Shown piece by piece: positions 1 through 12,548 of a stretch of 64,000 bases of DNA. The first letter of the stretch is position 1. The number at the start of each line of letters is the position of its first letter. Position numbers and translations under genes: made by a program. Under the pieces are notes generated by a model. It saw only the letters and a program-made list of their open reading frames with translations. It was not told where the DNA came from and did not search any database. Origin of the DNA: Homalodisca vitripennis (taxonomy: Eukaryota > Arthropoda > Insecta > Hemiptera > Cicadellidae); contig NC_060210.1 in the NCBI RefSeq assembly GCF_021130785.1, positions 186,132,501 to 186,196,500 on the forward strand, read 5' to 3'.

Positions 1-2
1 TG

Positions 3-250
3 TTCCCGAAACTGAAGAGGCTCATAACAGGACAACTCTACGCTACGATTGACGAGATAAAGACGACATCGAGGAAGGAGCTGAACAATAACACAAAAAC
101 TACTTTTTGAAATTCTTCGAGGATTGGATGGAAGAAACGTTAATTGATACAAATGTATAATAGTATGTAATGGGGATTATTTTGAAGGGGGGAAAATTGA
201 AACTGATAATTAAATAAACAACTTTCAAAGTAAAGGCTGCGATATTTTTA
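3..250 (+). pseudogene. mariner transposase, C-terminal remnant
   Basis: Frame 3 from the window edge reads FPKLKRLITGQLYATIDEIK and continues to about position 110. A one-base slip then leads to FFEDWMEE, and a further slip to a CNGDYFEG-like stretch. This is the end of a mariner-type transposase: the region after the last catalytic Asp, the FEDW motif, and the GDYFEG tail. The element is cut by the window start and is frameshifted, so it cannot be active. The family assignment rests on motif recognition only. Confidence 0.75.
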
Positions 251-3200
251 ACAGTACCTCGTGCGTATTGCAATTTGTATGAGTAACAGGTTTTTATCTA
301 AGTAGAATCAGGCTGTATAATTAGTAACGCATCGTGACGAAAGTTGGCTTTGACTTTATATGAATAAATAGAAAGGTTCGTTGTTGAAGCTAATCGGCTC
401 AAGGATGGTATAATACAAGGTAACATTGTTTTTCTTCACAACTTCACCATATGCCTAAATTGTTGAATTAATTTTAATTAAATTGGTATAAACGTTCTGT
501 AAAAAATGTAAACAGACGATAACTTGTAAGATTATTTGAAGATAGGAAGACACACTTGCAAGACCAAAATCATTTTGGGAACAACTAACCTGGACATGTT
601 AGTACTCCATGGAACTTAATCAAAATTGTCACTTCGTTTTTGTCACCAATCGGACTAAAGTGGTAGAGTCTTAGGCCAAATCTGTTTTGTACACAACTAT
701 TTTAGATGCTTTATAGTTTGATAGATTATAATAAAAGCATAAATATTCTGTAAAACTAATCTTAACCATAGATAATTCATCGTTTCTTTTTCAGTTAAAC
801 TGGTGGAGTTTCTGCGTCAAAACCTTATATGCTAAACTACCCTGCATGATTTATGATATATTAATCTGAAGCAAACTGGTATTGACATTCTATGGAACAA
901 AGTCTAAATTATAATAATTCGTGATATTTAATACTTTACGATTTCGCTGCTTCAGCTCACAGATCAGACTTAGGAAGGCCAGGTTAGGTTTGAAGTTTTT
1001 TTTGTATTTTTTCAGTGGTAAAAAGATTCAAATTATAAAAATACAAGTTATAAAATAAAAGTTATTTAGCTTATCCTTTAGATTTTATCACTGTTTACTT
1101 AATTACAATGCTCTTAGATGGCTTGAAAAATATGTTTACTAATTACATTTGGTTTCTTTTTAAAAGGAGTGTATACAGAAAAAACTGTTCCTATGCCTTT
1201 TATTATAGTAGCTTAATCATTAACGTGCTTAAGTTTCATGATTTAATATACACTACGCATCCGCAAGTTCGGAACATGGAACAGTCCAAATTTTAAAGCC
1301 AATGAATAAGTTGCTGCAATGAGTGGGGTACGGTAAACCCAATATAACTTTGTTCCGTTTATTGTAAGGAAAAATAATTTTTATTGCTAGTGATTGTGCC
1401 TTTCCAAAGGATTAATTTCAATTAGTACACATGAAGCTCAAGCAAAGAGTTTTAAACATTTTGTACTGTTCCCTCGTTGCCCTCGAGAGACATCAACAAA
1501 CAAACAATGTTTAGCAAGTGTTCTCGAGGTGTACTCAGTCCATTCACTAGTACATTACCACGTAAGCAGTAGAGTGTAAAATTTATTATAAATTATTATC
1601 TAAGTGTTTATCTATTTAACTACTTAAGATGCTATAAACCAACTGGCTATAGACACGGCCTGGCTGTATTGGGGGTCCGTGGCTATAAACGAATGCGGGA
1701 CCCTTATTTTCAACCTTGTGAGCGATACCGGTACCCTTACCGTGGAGTATGTAACACCTCTCAAAAAAACGGATCCGTGTTTTAATTAATTTACATGAAT
1801 TATTAAAGATAATCCTTTACGCTATTTTTCTAGTAAAACGAAATTAAAACAAATATTTAAAGTAAGAACTTTGTCAATGAATAATACTAGTAATCGCCAA
1901 CTACCAGATGAGTTCTGGATTAAGAAACGTTTTAACTGCAGTTACCTGATTCCTTCCCAGTAAATGTTGCAGTAGAAGCTTGGTATTAATTTTCACATTA
2001 AACATCGATTAAATTTACCCATTCAATACACCCTAGTACTTTTTTATAGGCACCAAAAGCTCCAATTTTCATCACAAATAGTAACTGTGACTGATGAAAA
2101 TTTAATACAACGAGACCAAATCTGCCCTATTGGTTTATATATTGTTATATCCTTTTTAAGTGATAAAATAGATCCCGTTCTACACTCACAAAGACTGAAT
2201 TGGAGAGTATGGCTTGAGCAACACTTGATCTGAGTATACTTTTCATTTTTAAATTAGAAAGTACTCTTTCTCGTGTGTCATATAATCATAGAGATGATTT
2301 ACACAAATGCATGAAGAAAGCCACGAATGATCTCTTCCACTTGATTTTCCAGTAGCTTCCTTTTTCTTTGTTATATTTATTCTGAGCATTTTACTCTCAT
2401 GAATAACTTTTAATAACGTGATTTTGCAATAGTTATATCACGTCATAGTTAGCAACTAACATGCCCAATTAAAAAAAAATAACCACCATTTAATAAAGTG
2501 TTTCGTGTAGTCGTATATGAACTTCTTTTTCCATTTTCCCCTTTGTAGGCAATCCCATGTCTTCCTATAAGTAAAACAATTATTCTAAAACTAGTCTCCT
2601 AGTTTGAATTTCCCTCTCTCTTCTGTTTGCTGCTCATTAGCTGGAAGTTTTATAATGTATAGTTATGTTTTTAGTACGGAAAGCAGCCGTTGCCGCAAGT
2701 CGATGAGTGGACGTTTTCGTAAATTCTCATAGACATATAAATAGGCTATGCTAAAACAACATGGTCGTTACTGAATGTAGAATTATCGTTCGCTTTATGT
2801 CTAAAAGCCAACATGAACAATATTCGAGTATTTTGTTTATTTGGATTGAATACGATAGTAATTTTCTTCACATCACGTAGCTATGGTAGGAAGGGTTAAT
2901 TAAATTTTGATGTTGAGTTTAGCTCCTGTTCACCTGCCTCTTATTGTAACGTCAGGTATCTGACGCTGTCTCAGACTTGACTCCTGGAATCTGGTCGTGT
3001 CCGTCTGAAGAGATCCAAAAAAGTCGGTAACGTCAAGCGTGGCTTCCAGACTGAATACCTATCTTTGTTTATTTATGATAATGAAAAATATTAATTTATG
3101 AAAACATTTTCATCAAAAGCCTCCGCCAGTCTTAAAGCGCTTCACTAGGAAAGTACAGTTTACAAAGATAAAAAAACTTGTATCTATAACTGATAGTGGT

Positions 3201-3565
3201 TTGTCATACATTTTACCTCTGGTATTCGATTTAGAAATATAAATTATGAAGAACGATAGTCTGTGTAAAAGATTCATTACTCATTGTCGATATTCTCCGT
3301 TAATTAGTAATATGACGTAGTAAAATATTAATACTCTTTTTATCTGCCCGGGGTATATTTAAGACCTCTTCCAAGTTCTCCGAATGCATTTTATATCAAC
3401 AAACTGTATTTATTATTTATTTAAAGGGAGGGCCGCCAAAATTGTTATTGCATTCACAATTTGAGATGTATGAAACTATTTATGATAGGAAATTTAAAGT
3501 AAAAAGATGGGCTATAACTAAATATAATTATTTTCAATTGCTATCGGTCATTTGGAGGAATCTCG
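251..3565. other. AT-rich intergenic stretch, no gene seen
   Basis: Open frames here are short (under 65 codons) and none resembles a known protein. No convincing splice-flanked coding block, RNA gene or terminal inverted repeat was found. A slightly GC-richer patch near 1640-1780 and another near 2935-3050 could be old transposon pieces, but I cannot name them. Confidence 0.5.
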
Positions 3566-3730
3566 TGCTAACATCGTTCAGCCCGGCGCGGGTTGGAGAA
3601 TTTAGCCTCCTTAGGCCCCATCAGGGACTCTACCAAACCCTCTGGTTTAGGGAGGGCATCGGTGATCACCGACTGTCTGACCTGGCTAGACCACCTCTTC
3701 TTTGAACCAGCTCACCGTAAACCCAATCAA
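3566..3730. other. GC-rich patch of unknown origin
   Basis: This 165-bp patch stands out from the AT-rich flanks. It contains short self-complementary pieces, for example ggtgatcacc at about 3660-3669 and accaaaccctctggttta at about 3633-3650. Two overlapping plus-strand frames cross it (87 and 72 codons) without recognisable domains. It is probably a fragment of a repeat, but no family could be assigned. Confidence 0.3.
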
Positions 3731-4756
3731 TCTTTGAGTTCTTTTATTTGTGGTGACGAAGACCGTTTGGGGTGTACATTAATATCTGTTTCTCTGAAAA
3801 TTCTTTGCTGACTGTAACATTGTCCCACAAAGGATAAGTTGCAAAGTCGTTAATGGCACAAAAAGTGCCGATTTGTTTGTGTAATGTCATGAATTTCTAC
3901 TATCCCGCATCGAGAGGGAATTGGGGGTAGTTATGCATTTAAAATACATTTATTGGCTTCAATAATGTTTGGATTAGTCTGATAGTGAAAAGTTAAGTTA
4001 TTTAAATACATATGTATTGAAGGCAAAGTATGGAACAAAATGGGATTCGTAATCATTATTTCTTTCTCTGACTTCAGAGATGACCAATACCTTAGCGTCC
4101 AGTTGAGAGTTCTGATGAATCTACTTTTGGGTCTACAACATCTGATTAATGAAACTTGATCAATAATTATCATATAATTATTTATAGTTTGAGAGAAGTT
4201 ACAATCATGTAATAGCTAGTGCATCTATAAAATCCATTTTTGGCACACATGGGACTGAAAGTATAGAAATACAATAAACAGACAAGCCACTATGTACTTT
4301 TAATACTACTCATCCTTTGTCATAACAACCTTCTTCATAAAGAATTTATTATTGAAAGCATAAAAAAGACATAGAATCCAATATTTTATTCTATGTGAAA
4401 TAGAGGAAAATTCCGTCAAAACGTAACCTATAAACTCAGAAGGCTTAATATTCCATTTCCACATCCCTCAGCCCTCTCAGAAGAAGAAGGAGTTCCAAAA
4501 CAGTTATTATTATCCCCCTTCACAATAAGGAACTAAATCATTAGTTCCCATATCCAGAAAAACTTCGAGAACAGTTTATTTTGAGTATAGACTACCTATA
4601 TCAATCACCTTCAACAAAATCGCGTTAGTTTAATTTAATTTATTTTATTACTTGCATGAAAGAGAGATTTTTAACCTGTGATGTTTTATGACAATTTTAA
4701 GCACCAAATATTTATACCTTGATTTATTACAAATTTATTACCAAACATATACACGA

Positions 4757-5836
4757 TTAAAACCCTTCAAATTCTTGGGCAAATCGTTCTGTTTCGGACA
4801 CTTTTAGAGTAATATCATTATAATTTTTAAAATTGTCACCTACTTTATTTACTTGTGGTACAAAGGGTGGATCCATCTTCCTGTTTAACACCATCATCCA
4901 ATCAATAGGTCGGAACCACGGGTGGTCTTTTATGTCTTTTACTCCATGTTTGAGAGAACCAATCCGCAGTGAAATGTTTGGCTGTAATAATTGTTTTATT
5001 AAATCTTTAGCATCTGGCAAAGCTTCGGGTGTAAAAACGTATCTGTTTGATAGAATCTTCTCGTAAATCCTTATTGGCTCTCGAGAAACAAAAGGTGATC
5101 GCCCACAAATCATTTCGAATATGAGAACTCCGAGAGCCCACCAATCCACCGCTTTACTATATCCTCTATTCAACACAACTTCTGGAGCTAGATATTCTGG
5201 TGTTCCACATAAAGTCCAAGTCCGAGATTTTAAAATTTTACCAAATCCAAAGTCTGTCAATTTAATGTATCCGGTATGATCTAAAAGAATGTTTTCAGGT
5301 TTAAGATCTCTATAGATAATGTCTAAGTGGTGTAGATACTCTAATGCTAAAACCACTTGAGACGCATAAAATCTCGAAAGACCATCGTTGAATTTGTGGA
5401 CCCGTCTCAAAGAAGTAAATAGGTCGCCACCAGAAACAAATGGTAACACAAAGTATAAATAGCTGTTATCTGAGAAATAATTGACCAAATATATAATAAA
5501 TGGAAAGTTAGTTACATTAAGAATCTTTTTCTCGTTAAGAATGTGTGGTATTTGTTTCGATTTTACAATAACTTTTTTATTTATTGCTTTCACTGCATAA
5601 TATGTATCTTCGGTTTCATCCTTCATTAGCAAAACCACTCCAAACGTCCCTACTCCTATAATTTTCTTATGGATTAGCTTTTCAAATGTCAAACTGTCAT
5701 TCTGAACATCAAGTTTTGAATCAAAGTTTTGCAATACCAATTTTTTTGATTCGTCCAAGAACCTCTGAAGGTCTTCTATTTCTAAAGGTCCATAATCTGG
5801 TAATCGATTAAAATTGGGCATATTATTCTTAAGCAC
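4757..5836 (-). CDS. PKA catalytic subunit-like Ser/Thr kinase, intronless
   Basis: A 359-residue AGC-family protein kinase in one uninterrupted frame. The glycine loop GVGTFG is at 61-66 and the ATP-anchoring Lys is K83 in YAVKAI. The helix-C Glu is E102 in LNEKKIL. The catalytic loop YRDLKPEN is at 175-182, with Tyr in place of His as in PKA. DFG is at 195-197, the activation-loop RTWTLCGTPEYLAPE carries T208 at the PDK1 site, and the hydrophobic C-terminal FEGF ends the chain. Length and motif order match the cAMP-dependent kinase catalytic subunit (about 350 residues). The N-terminus has no Gly2, so no myristoylation is expected. All catalytic residues are kept, so it should be an active cAMP-pathway kinase. 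The absence of introns suggests a retrogene. An AATAAA signal on the minus strand lies just downstream (about 4734-4739). Which PKA paralogue it came from is not resolved. Confidence 0.92.
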   Translation of the reverse strand: MLKNNMPNFNRLPDYGPLEIEDLQRFLDESKKLVLQNFDSKLDVQNDSLTFEKLIHKKIIGVGTFGVVLLMKDETEDTYYAVKAINKKVIVKSKQIPHILNEKKILNVTNFPFIIYLVNYFSDNSYLYFVLPFVSGGDLFTSLRRVHKFNDGLSRFYASQVVLALEYLHHLDIIYRDLKPENILLDHTGYIKLTDFGFGKILKSRTWTLCGTPEYLAPEVVLNRGYSKAVDWWALGVLIFEMICGRSPFVSREPIRIYEKILSNRYVFTPEALPDAKDLIKQLLQPNISLRIGSLKHGVKDIKDHPWFRPIDWMMVLNRKMDPPFVPQVNKVGDNFKNYNDITLKVSETERFAQEFEGF

Positions 5837-7414
5837 AAGTTTGTGTTGAACATAATATTACACACGTATTTTATTATATTTTTCACTATTACGCACACTT
5901 TTGAAGATTTTTTCTAGTCAATTCATCTTTTAATAATGTCGTGTTCCATCTTGTTAAACAGTCAAACACAACTAATTTCACAGAATTTTACGAAACGCCC
6001 GTTCTAAATAAGCCGCAAATAAAGGTTATGTTATGTAGTTTATGGCAGTGATATGTACGCTTAACATATGACAGTAAACAAAATAATACTGAAGTTGGTA
6101 TTTAAAGTGTATAATGTTGCTCGATTATACAATAAAAACCACTTATTGGACTAAACCGGCTCAGAATGCGGTCTTCTCCTTCGATCTCTTAATAAATGTA
6201 AATGTTTTAGAATCACAGTCTTTAAAATTGTTCTTAAGCCAAACCTAAGGATTTAGGTATACTCGAGTCAAACTCAAGAAATTTAACTCTATTTTACCAG
6301 TTCGATGGATGACTGTTATGCGTCAATCAGAATTACAACTACACATTTTTGTGTACAGTAATTCAATTGTTAGTGACTTACTTCATTTTAAAATTAACGT
6401 AAATTTATTGATTCCATAAACTGGTTGAGTTTATAGATAGGCAAATATTAAGGCTGAAAATACAACGTGCATCTCATAAGAACTGAATTAGAATAACTGT
6501 ATTGAAAAACTTGCTCCCTACACACGTCATACTTTTCATGGTGGTGAAAATATTACGTGCTATTGAACAAATATTCCCTAAAAGTGAACGCTATAGTTCA
6601 AGTAGACATGATGTTTATAAAGATAAAATTGTGGAATGAAGATACATATCCTCCAGAATTGAGTTAAGTGGAATATCTAATAATTTAGATTGAGTACACA
6701 ATCTTCAGCTGAAAGAAGACAGCCACCACACCCTAAAAACTTTCAAAGGTTCGTATTAGACCACATTTTACGAAAATGATGATTACACGAACCTACAACT
6801 AGTAGTACGAAGCCTCCCACAGAGATTTCAAAGTCATAACTATGGCTATCTAACACAACTGTGTCCTCAAAATCAGTAAACTTAAGAGATAGAGAAATGA
6901 ATGGTTAACTACAACATACAGCTTAAATATTGAAAAGCACTATTAACAAACTGTTGAAATAAAACACACATACATTTTTATACATCAATTCCAAACTTCA
7001 TCTAAAATATCAACTGTGATATACCGTAAAAAGTAATAAATAAATAATTTAACAGAACACAGAGTAATTGTTGTAATTTTGTAGACAGACTGTTATGTAT
7101 AAAATTTAATTCAACCTAATATCATGTTTACCTTGCGACAACTGATTAGTTAACAAAATATGCATTGACCGATAGCTGTTATGTGACTTTGAACATATTC
7201 TAAATGTTTCTGTAACTTGTATTTTCATGTGATTTAAGTATAAATCTAAACCCATACTTGTTAGAATGAAGCTAACCTAAAACTAAACATTTAGGGTACA
7301 AAAGTTATGTATATTTTATTACTTTCAAATTAGGAAGCTGTATTGTTTCGGAGGATTGTATGAAAAAGTTTAGGAATAATTTCAGTTTAACGCACAGTTT
7401 TACTTTCACGATGA
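5837..7414. other. intergenic region between two divergent intronless genes
   Basis: This 1.6-kb AT-rich stretch separates the kinase (minus) from the flotillin-like gene (plus), so it should contain both promoters. I saw no clear TATA-plus-initiator arrangement, no RNA gene and no repeat boundaries. Confidence 0.4.
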
Positions 7415-7492
7415 TTGTTAAAAACGTGTCATAACGTGAATATTTTGGCTTTTCATTCGACACCATTATTATCGTTTTTCCATAATTACTTT

Positions 7493-8755
7493 ATGGGTAA
7501 CCATCTTACTTGTGGTCCAGATGAGGTGATAGTGATCTCCGGTGGGCTTGTAAGAGGAAAGAAAAAGAGGTACATTATTGGTGGTTACGCATACGCTATA
7601 TGGTGCATAACAGATGTGCAGTATCTTTCGCTGAATCTAATGACAGTTTATCCTTATTGCCACCACGTGGAGACAATACTTGGAGTTGCTGTTACAGTAT
7701 CCTCTGTGGCTCAATGTAAGTTCTTAAAAGATATGGAATTTTTAAAAATTGCAACAGAACAATTTCTGGGGATGGAAGAAGATCAAATTAAACGTACCAT
7801 TTGTGAAACACTCGAGGGAACATTAAGAGCCATAGTTGGTGGCATGACGGTAGAACAGCTTTACAAAGACAGGGTAATGTTTTCTAAAAGAGTTTGGCAA
7901 GTTGCTGCACCGGATATGGCTCGAATGGGAATGGCAATAATGTCTTTCACCATAAGAGATATATGGGACGAGGAGAATTACCTCAGGTCACTAGGAAGGG
8001 CACAAATAGCAGCGGTCAAACGAGATGCAGCCATAGGAGTGGCCGAAGCAGAGAGGGACGCTGGTATCCGAGAAGCGGAATGTGAAAAAGAAGCACAGAA
8101 TGTAATTTTCGAGATGAGAGCAAAAATTGGAAGCCATTCAAAAATGTACAATCTTGCAAAATCATCTTTTGATCAAGAAGTGAACGCTGCTAAAGCTCAG
8201 GCCGCTCTTGCCTATGAACTCCAGGCTGCTAAAATCCAACAGCAAATTCGTAGTGAAGAAGTACAAATAGATATTATAGAACGAAAGAAGGAAACTGAGG
8301 TTCAGGAAAAAGAAGTTGAAAGAAAGAATAAAGAACTTATCTCAACGATTCGACTTCCTGCAGAGGCTGAGAGCTATGAAATATACACAGTAGCACAGGG
8401 ATTAAAAGCTCAAACTCTAGAAGAAGGCAAAGCAGAAGCTGAACAGCTGCGACTACTAGGTACTAGTGATGCACGTGTATTGCAGGTTACTGGCAATGCT
8501 GATGCACATCAAATGCTTTTAAGAGCAAACGTATTTAAGTCTTACCAAACTGCAGCTAAGTTGGCTCTTGTTCTGGAATCATTACCTAAGATCACAACTC
8601 AAATTTGCCTTCCCCTAGAAAAAGTCAAGGAAATTGTCATTATTGGAGGAAGCGACAATATAACGTCAGAACTTAGCAGGCTTATTGGACAGATACCTCC
8701 GTCTCTATCTGCATTGGCTGGGAAAGAATTAGAAAATCTTCTTAAGAAGAAATAA
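7493..8755 (+). CDS. flotillin-2-like protein, intronless and diverged
   Basis: Flotillins are lipid-raft scaffolds on the inner face of the plasma membrane and endosomes. The open frame begins at 7415, but I choose the ATG at 7493. It gives MGNHLTCGPDE, with a myristoylatable Gly2 as in flotillin-2, and 420 residues, close to the family length. The upstream 26 residues look like untranslated sequence. The SPFH domain covers roughly residues 1-170, with GGYAYAIWCITD near the start and TVEQLY and QVAAPDMARMG later. The flotillin coiled coil follows, with the hallmark GVAEAERDAGIREAE, then PAEAE, EAEQLR and LALVLESLP. Many otherwise conserved positions differ, so it is a divergent paralogue. 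The single exon suggests a retrogene under constraint, since no stop or frameshift is present. Confidence 0.9.
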   Translation: MGNHLTCGPDEVIVISGGLVRGKKKRYIIGGYAYAIWCITDVQYLSLNLMTVYPYCHHVETILGVAVTVSSVAQCKFLKDMEFLKIATEQFLGMEEDQIKRTICETLEGTLRAIVGGMTVEQLYKDRVMFSKRVWQVAAPDMARMGMAIMSFTIRDIWDEENYLRSLGRAQIAAVKRDAAIGVAEAERDAGIREAECEKEAQNVIFEMRAKIGSHSKMYNLAKSSFDQEVNAAKAQAALAYELQAAKIQQQIRSEEVQIDIIERKKETEVQEKEVERKNKELISTIRLPAEAESYEIYTVAQGLKAQTLEEGKAEAEQLRLLGTSDARVLQVTGNADAHQMLLRANVFKSYQTAAKLALVLESLPKITTQICLPLEKVKEIVIIGGSDNITSELSRLIGQIPPSLSALAGKELENLLKKK

Positions 8756-9265
8756 TTTATACTGTTATATTTCACCCAAATCACAGTACCTATAATATTC
8801 TTTTCTTAATTGAACGCGAATATTCTCTCTATTCATATTTAGAGTATATTTGTGGACTTCATAATTTATTAATAAGTATAATTTGGAATAGTGGATTATT
8901 ATTTATTAAAAGTGAAAAGGTTAGAGTAACATTATTTTGATTGGAACATTATTGTACTCATTAACGGGACTTTTGCCAGAATTTCATGAGAAGGCAAGGA
9001 TTCACTGCCCATTAAAACCAATACTAAAACGCTCTGAACATTTGACCACTTTTCTCAAAAACTACGGAAAACATCTCAATGAACTTTTTGAATTTATAGG
9101 TATTTTACACGGTTTTGACATCTTGGTTTTCTAATATTTAAAAAATATCTAGTTTATGACTACTTAAAGGGCTGTTAGGTAAATAGTTTTTCCTTCCATT
9201 CTTATTTTTAAAACTTTATAGGTGAAAAGTACAAAAATCTCATATTAAAGTATACAAAAGGAAAG
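8756..9265. other. 3' flank of flotillin-like gene
   Basis: AT-rich sequence with several AATAAA-like and ATTTATTA motifs (about 8865-8910) that could supply the polyadenylation site. A 65-codon frame at 8937-9134 has no recognisable content. Confidence 0.35.
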
Positions 9266-9385
9266 ATGTCAGAGTACGCCGAGTTGAGCGTCTTGCACGG
9301 ACTGGTTGGTTTTTTCGCGTACATCTCCATAGTCAAGGCAGCGTTATCAGTTACATCTCGCTCAAGTCGTCCTGAAATGACTTAA
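9266..9385 (+). CDS. possible 39-residue small ORF, unrecognised
   Basis: The frame starts MSEYAELSVLHGLVGFFAYI, has a hydrophobic centre (about residues 10-28), and ends SRPEMT before a stop. Its base composition is GC-richer than the flanks. It could encode a single-pass micropeptide, be a spliced exon, or be chance. No homologue is recognised. Confidence 0.15.
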   Translation: MSEYAELSVLHGLVGFFAYISIVKAALSVTSRSSRPEMT

Positions 9386-11542
9386 AACTCAAAACCTCAT
9401 ATCTTCTTCAAATCAATTTTTTCAGTATGAGCCATAAACGTATTCTAATTACTGTAATGATGTACACCACATATGAATTACTGATCACTTTTGTCCCTAC
9501 CAATACATGTTATTCTACGTTTTCTGACCTAAAATGCCGCATGTTTATTAAATAAACCGGTTTAAGGTTTGGACATGTGAGGTCTTTGATTTTTTTTTGG
9601 ATATGTGAACATTTGCCAGAAACAAAAATTGATTTTGTGTGGTTTTCAATATCATTAATAATGCTGATGGGGTAAACCAAAGTAAGCTTGAATTTTAATA
9701 CTCTGTGAAAGGTTATAAAATGAAAACGAAATAAAGTTTGAAATATTTTATTGTTAACGTATTAGAGTGGCTATTGGAGTTAAGAAAAGTTTAATGCAAA
9801 TGCACAATCTTCCTCGAGGTAGTAACACGTTTGCTTTGGAATCTCACCATCAATGGTCGGGGTTATTTCACTATGTACTATTTCATGGTACAAAGTGAGG
9901 CAACTATTCTTCACCGAATACAATTTCCTGTAAAGTTTCGACATTTTCCCCTATCACTGGTAATTAATTCTTTATAGAAAGGAATTTCAGTTAGAGTGGC
10001 TTTTAAAATATGGAGCAGGATATCTAGAGTTCTTAGTAATGACACGTGTTGTATGCTTTATTCATTTTCGTACTTCCTCTACTGCTAATTTTAACTAAAA
10101 CCACTTTAACAATAAATATTTTCAATATCAATTAAAATGATTCGCTCTTAGTTGCATCTATGATCCTCGGAGCATAACCTACACTACACAATCTGACAGC
10201 TGCAGCACTGAATAAAATGCGGAGTCACATGACCTGCAAGAGCCATTCTTATTGCTTAATAAAACTTGTGAGGTTTGCTTGATACTAACCATAAAATAAC
10301 TTTCAATAAATGAGATATTTATTGAAATTGAGGTTTTTGATACTAAGTTTAAATAGCATTACTGGAATTTTGACAGAAATCTATGTGAACTGTGTTGCCA
10401 TTCAGCGTGTACATTACAGATCTGTTCTTAACTCGATTTTATAGATTTTGGACACGTGAGGTTCTGAATGTTACGTCATAAAATGTGCTCTTTATAAAAT
10501 TTACAGATGATCTAAATTCACTGAGCATCTACCATACTTAATAAAGCCACTGTTATAAAAGAAAAGTAAATAACACGGAAATATTGCATCTTAGCCACAA
10601 AGGACAAAAAATAAATAGAAATAAATAAAGACCATTGTATAAGTGAGAGCAATATTTACAATGAAAGTAGTGAAAACTGTTCAGATTGTTGTTTTAATAT
10701 AATGAATAAATGTATGAGGACAATCTTGTTTCGACATTCTGATTAACTCTAGAAATTACAAACCGCGGTGTAAATAGTTCCATTTTATTGGATCATGGCG
10801 GATTAATACTAATAGTTGAGCTACCTCCTATTATGAATAGTCAGCGGTCCAGTATCAAAACTTCTACTTCTACAAAATCGGGCTATTCCCGTCTACTTAC
10901 TTTTAAGCTTAGACGTTATCGAATACAATGGCTGACAGTATTAAATCAATTTAATAAGATCGAAAAAAGCTACTGCATATTTTTTTAGACAGTATTACTA
11001 TTATTTTCAATGAGTTTTGTCCCATGATAAGTAGGTTACAACTAGAAGTGACAATTTTCATTTCCAACAAATTACAAATATGTGGTTTAAACCTTTTCTT
11101 TTTAAATTGAGAAGCTTTTGTTGATCTAAAATGATATGAAAATTCAATTCTTTACTTTGGTCCTAAATGGTTCAACTCCTTAAAACTAGGACATTATTTG
11201 GTCGGAAAGGAATTTTACTGTTTGGATGAAGTTTTAAAATTTATTTTAATATGAGTTATTATTATTTATTTATATTTTATTCCTGGGATCGATGTAAACG
11301 AAACATTTTCTAATGTAAAATAAACATTAAATATATGAATTTAAAGTAATATATTATTAAATGACCTCAGTATATCTTTACGTTGGTTGTGGACTTATAC
11401 TTTTTGTGAACATTTTATTCGAATAAGCATGTTATAAAATAAATTAAGTGAATTATTCCGTAATTTTCGATGTATCAGAAGTTCACCACTAAAGGGTTGA
11501 AAGTTCATTGTATATTTATGGTAGGTCAAATAAAACACGTTT
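9386..11542. other. intergenic, nothing recognised
   Basis: AT-rich sequence. The longest frame (66 codons at 10788-10988) resembles nothing known. No repeat ends or RNA genes were found. Confidence 0.45.
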
Positions 11543-11790
11543 TAATCAAGAACGTAACGAGGAGGACCCAGAGGTCCGGCTTACCACAAATGTTCAATGA
11601 CTTTTTTAGTAACAGATTACTATTATTTAAATAATTCAGTATTATTGACATGTACTACTGAAAGATCGTTCTCAACAAAGAAATGGGTCAAGAACTATTT
11701 AAGGAACAAAACGGAACCTTAATCTATGTTAACTACAGGAAAATATCAGTTGTTGGACCCCCCAATGATTTCCTGGCTACGTTCTTCGTT
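11543..11790. mobile_element. small decayed hAT-like MITE
   Basis: The left end (aacgtaacgaggaggaccc) and right end (gggtccaacaac region, ending in ggctacgttc) form an imperfect inverted repeat around an AT-rich core of about 200 bp. The right end read on minus, gaacgtagccaggaaatc, resembles the CAGTGGCGTAGCCAGGA type of hAT terminus with a mutated first few bases. I could not find a clean 8-bp duplication. Confidence 0.4.
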
Positions 11791-12548
11791 TTGATAAGCA
11801 TCTAATTTTGTATGTCTTACACAATTTCGGTTGAAACAATACCGGACATGTGTAAAAGTAACAGCGAGTTAAATGTAATAATTTTTAAGAAATAAAATAT
11901 TTGTAAATAGTAAAGTTAGCAAACTAGAGGTTTAGTACTTTTATTTTATTTTTGTTACTACTACCACTATCGGTATTAATTAATAACACGTCACTAATAT
12001 AACAACTAAATCCAACAACGTAAGCCTATACATAATATTGTTACGATTTTCGACTTCAATTCTCCAATATAATATTTCTTAAACTCATATTTCAATGATT
12101 CGTAAGTTGATCCAGATATGTTCTTAGTATATAATTTGAAAATAATGGGCCTATTATTCCCCTATCTAGCATACAGTGAAGAGATTCCATGAGAAGCCAC
12201 TTCTAACTTAATAGTGAGTATTTCGATCAACACGGATATTCAGCATTAATGCTGATTATCACTTTATATAAGTATCAATTTCTTTAATATGTATAGTTTA
12301 TTAGTATTAACGCTGACAGATGATTTTTTTCAATTCTATAATGTTGGTAAACAACGCGAGTCAGCTGATATTTCTGGTGAACGATGATAAAAATATGTGC
12401 TTCTGCTGTTTTGTATCTGTGCTGTGAGTGGTCTGCTGTTATTTTAATGTCTGCTATGGTGTTAATTTAGTAGAATTTAAATTCTTATAATATACAGTGT
12501 ATTAGGATATATTTGTGAGCTATATATTCATAGGATTTATTTTCAGCA
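11791..12548 (+). promoter_or_regulatory. upstream region of NDUFA10
   Basis: The NDUFA10 start codon lies two bases after an acceptor-like stretch (ttattttcag, ending 12546). A donor-like gtgagtgg occurs at about 12424. A small 5'-UTR intron (12424-12546) is therefore possible, with the transcription start near 12.3-12.4 kb. This is inference from splice-like motifs only. Confidence 0.3.

Noticed and set aside
7415..7492. N-terminal extension of the flotillin-like protein
   Set aside because: The ATG at 7493 gives the conserved MGN start and the family length, and the extension matches nothing in flotillins.
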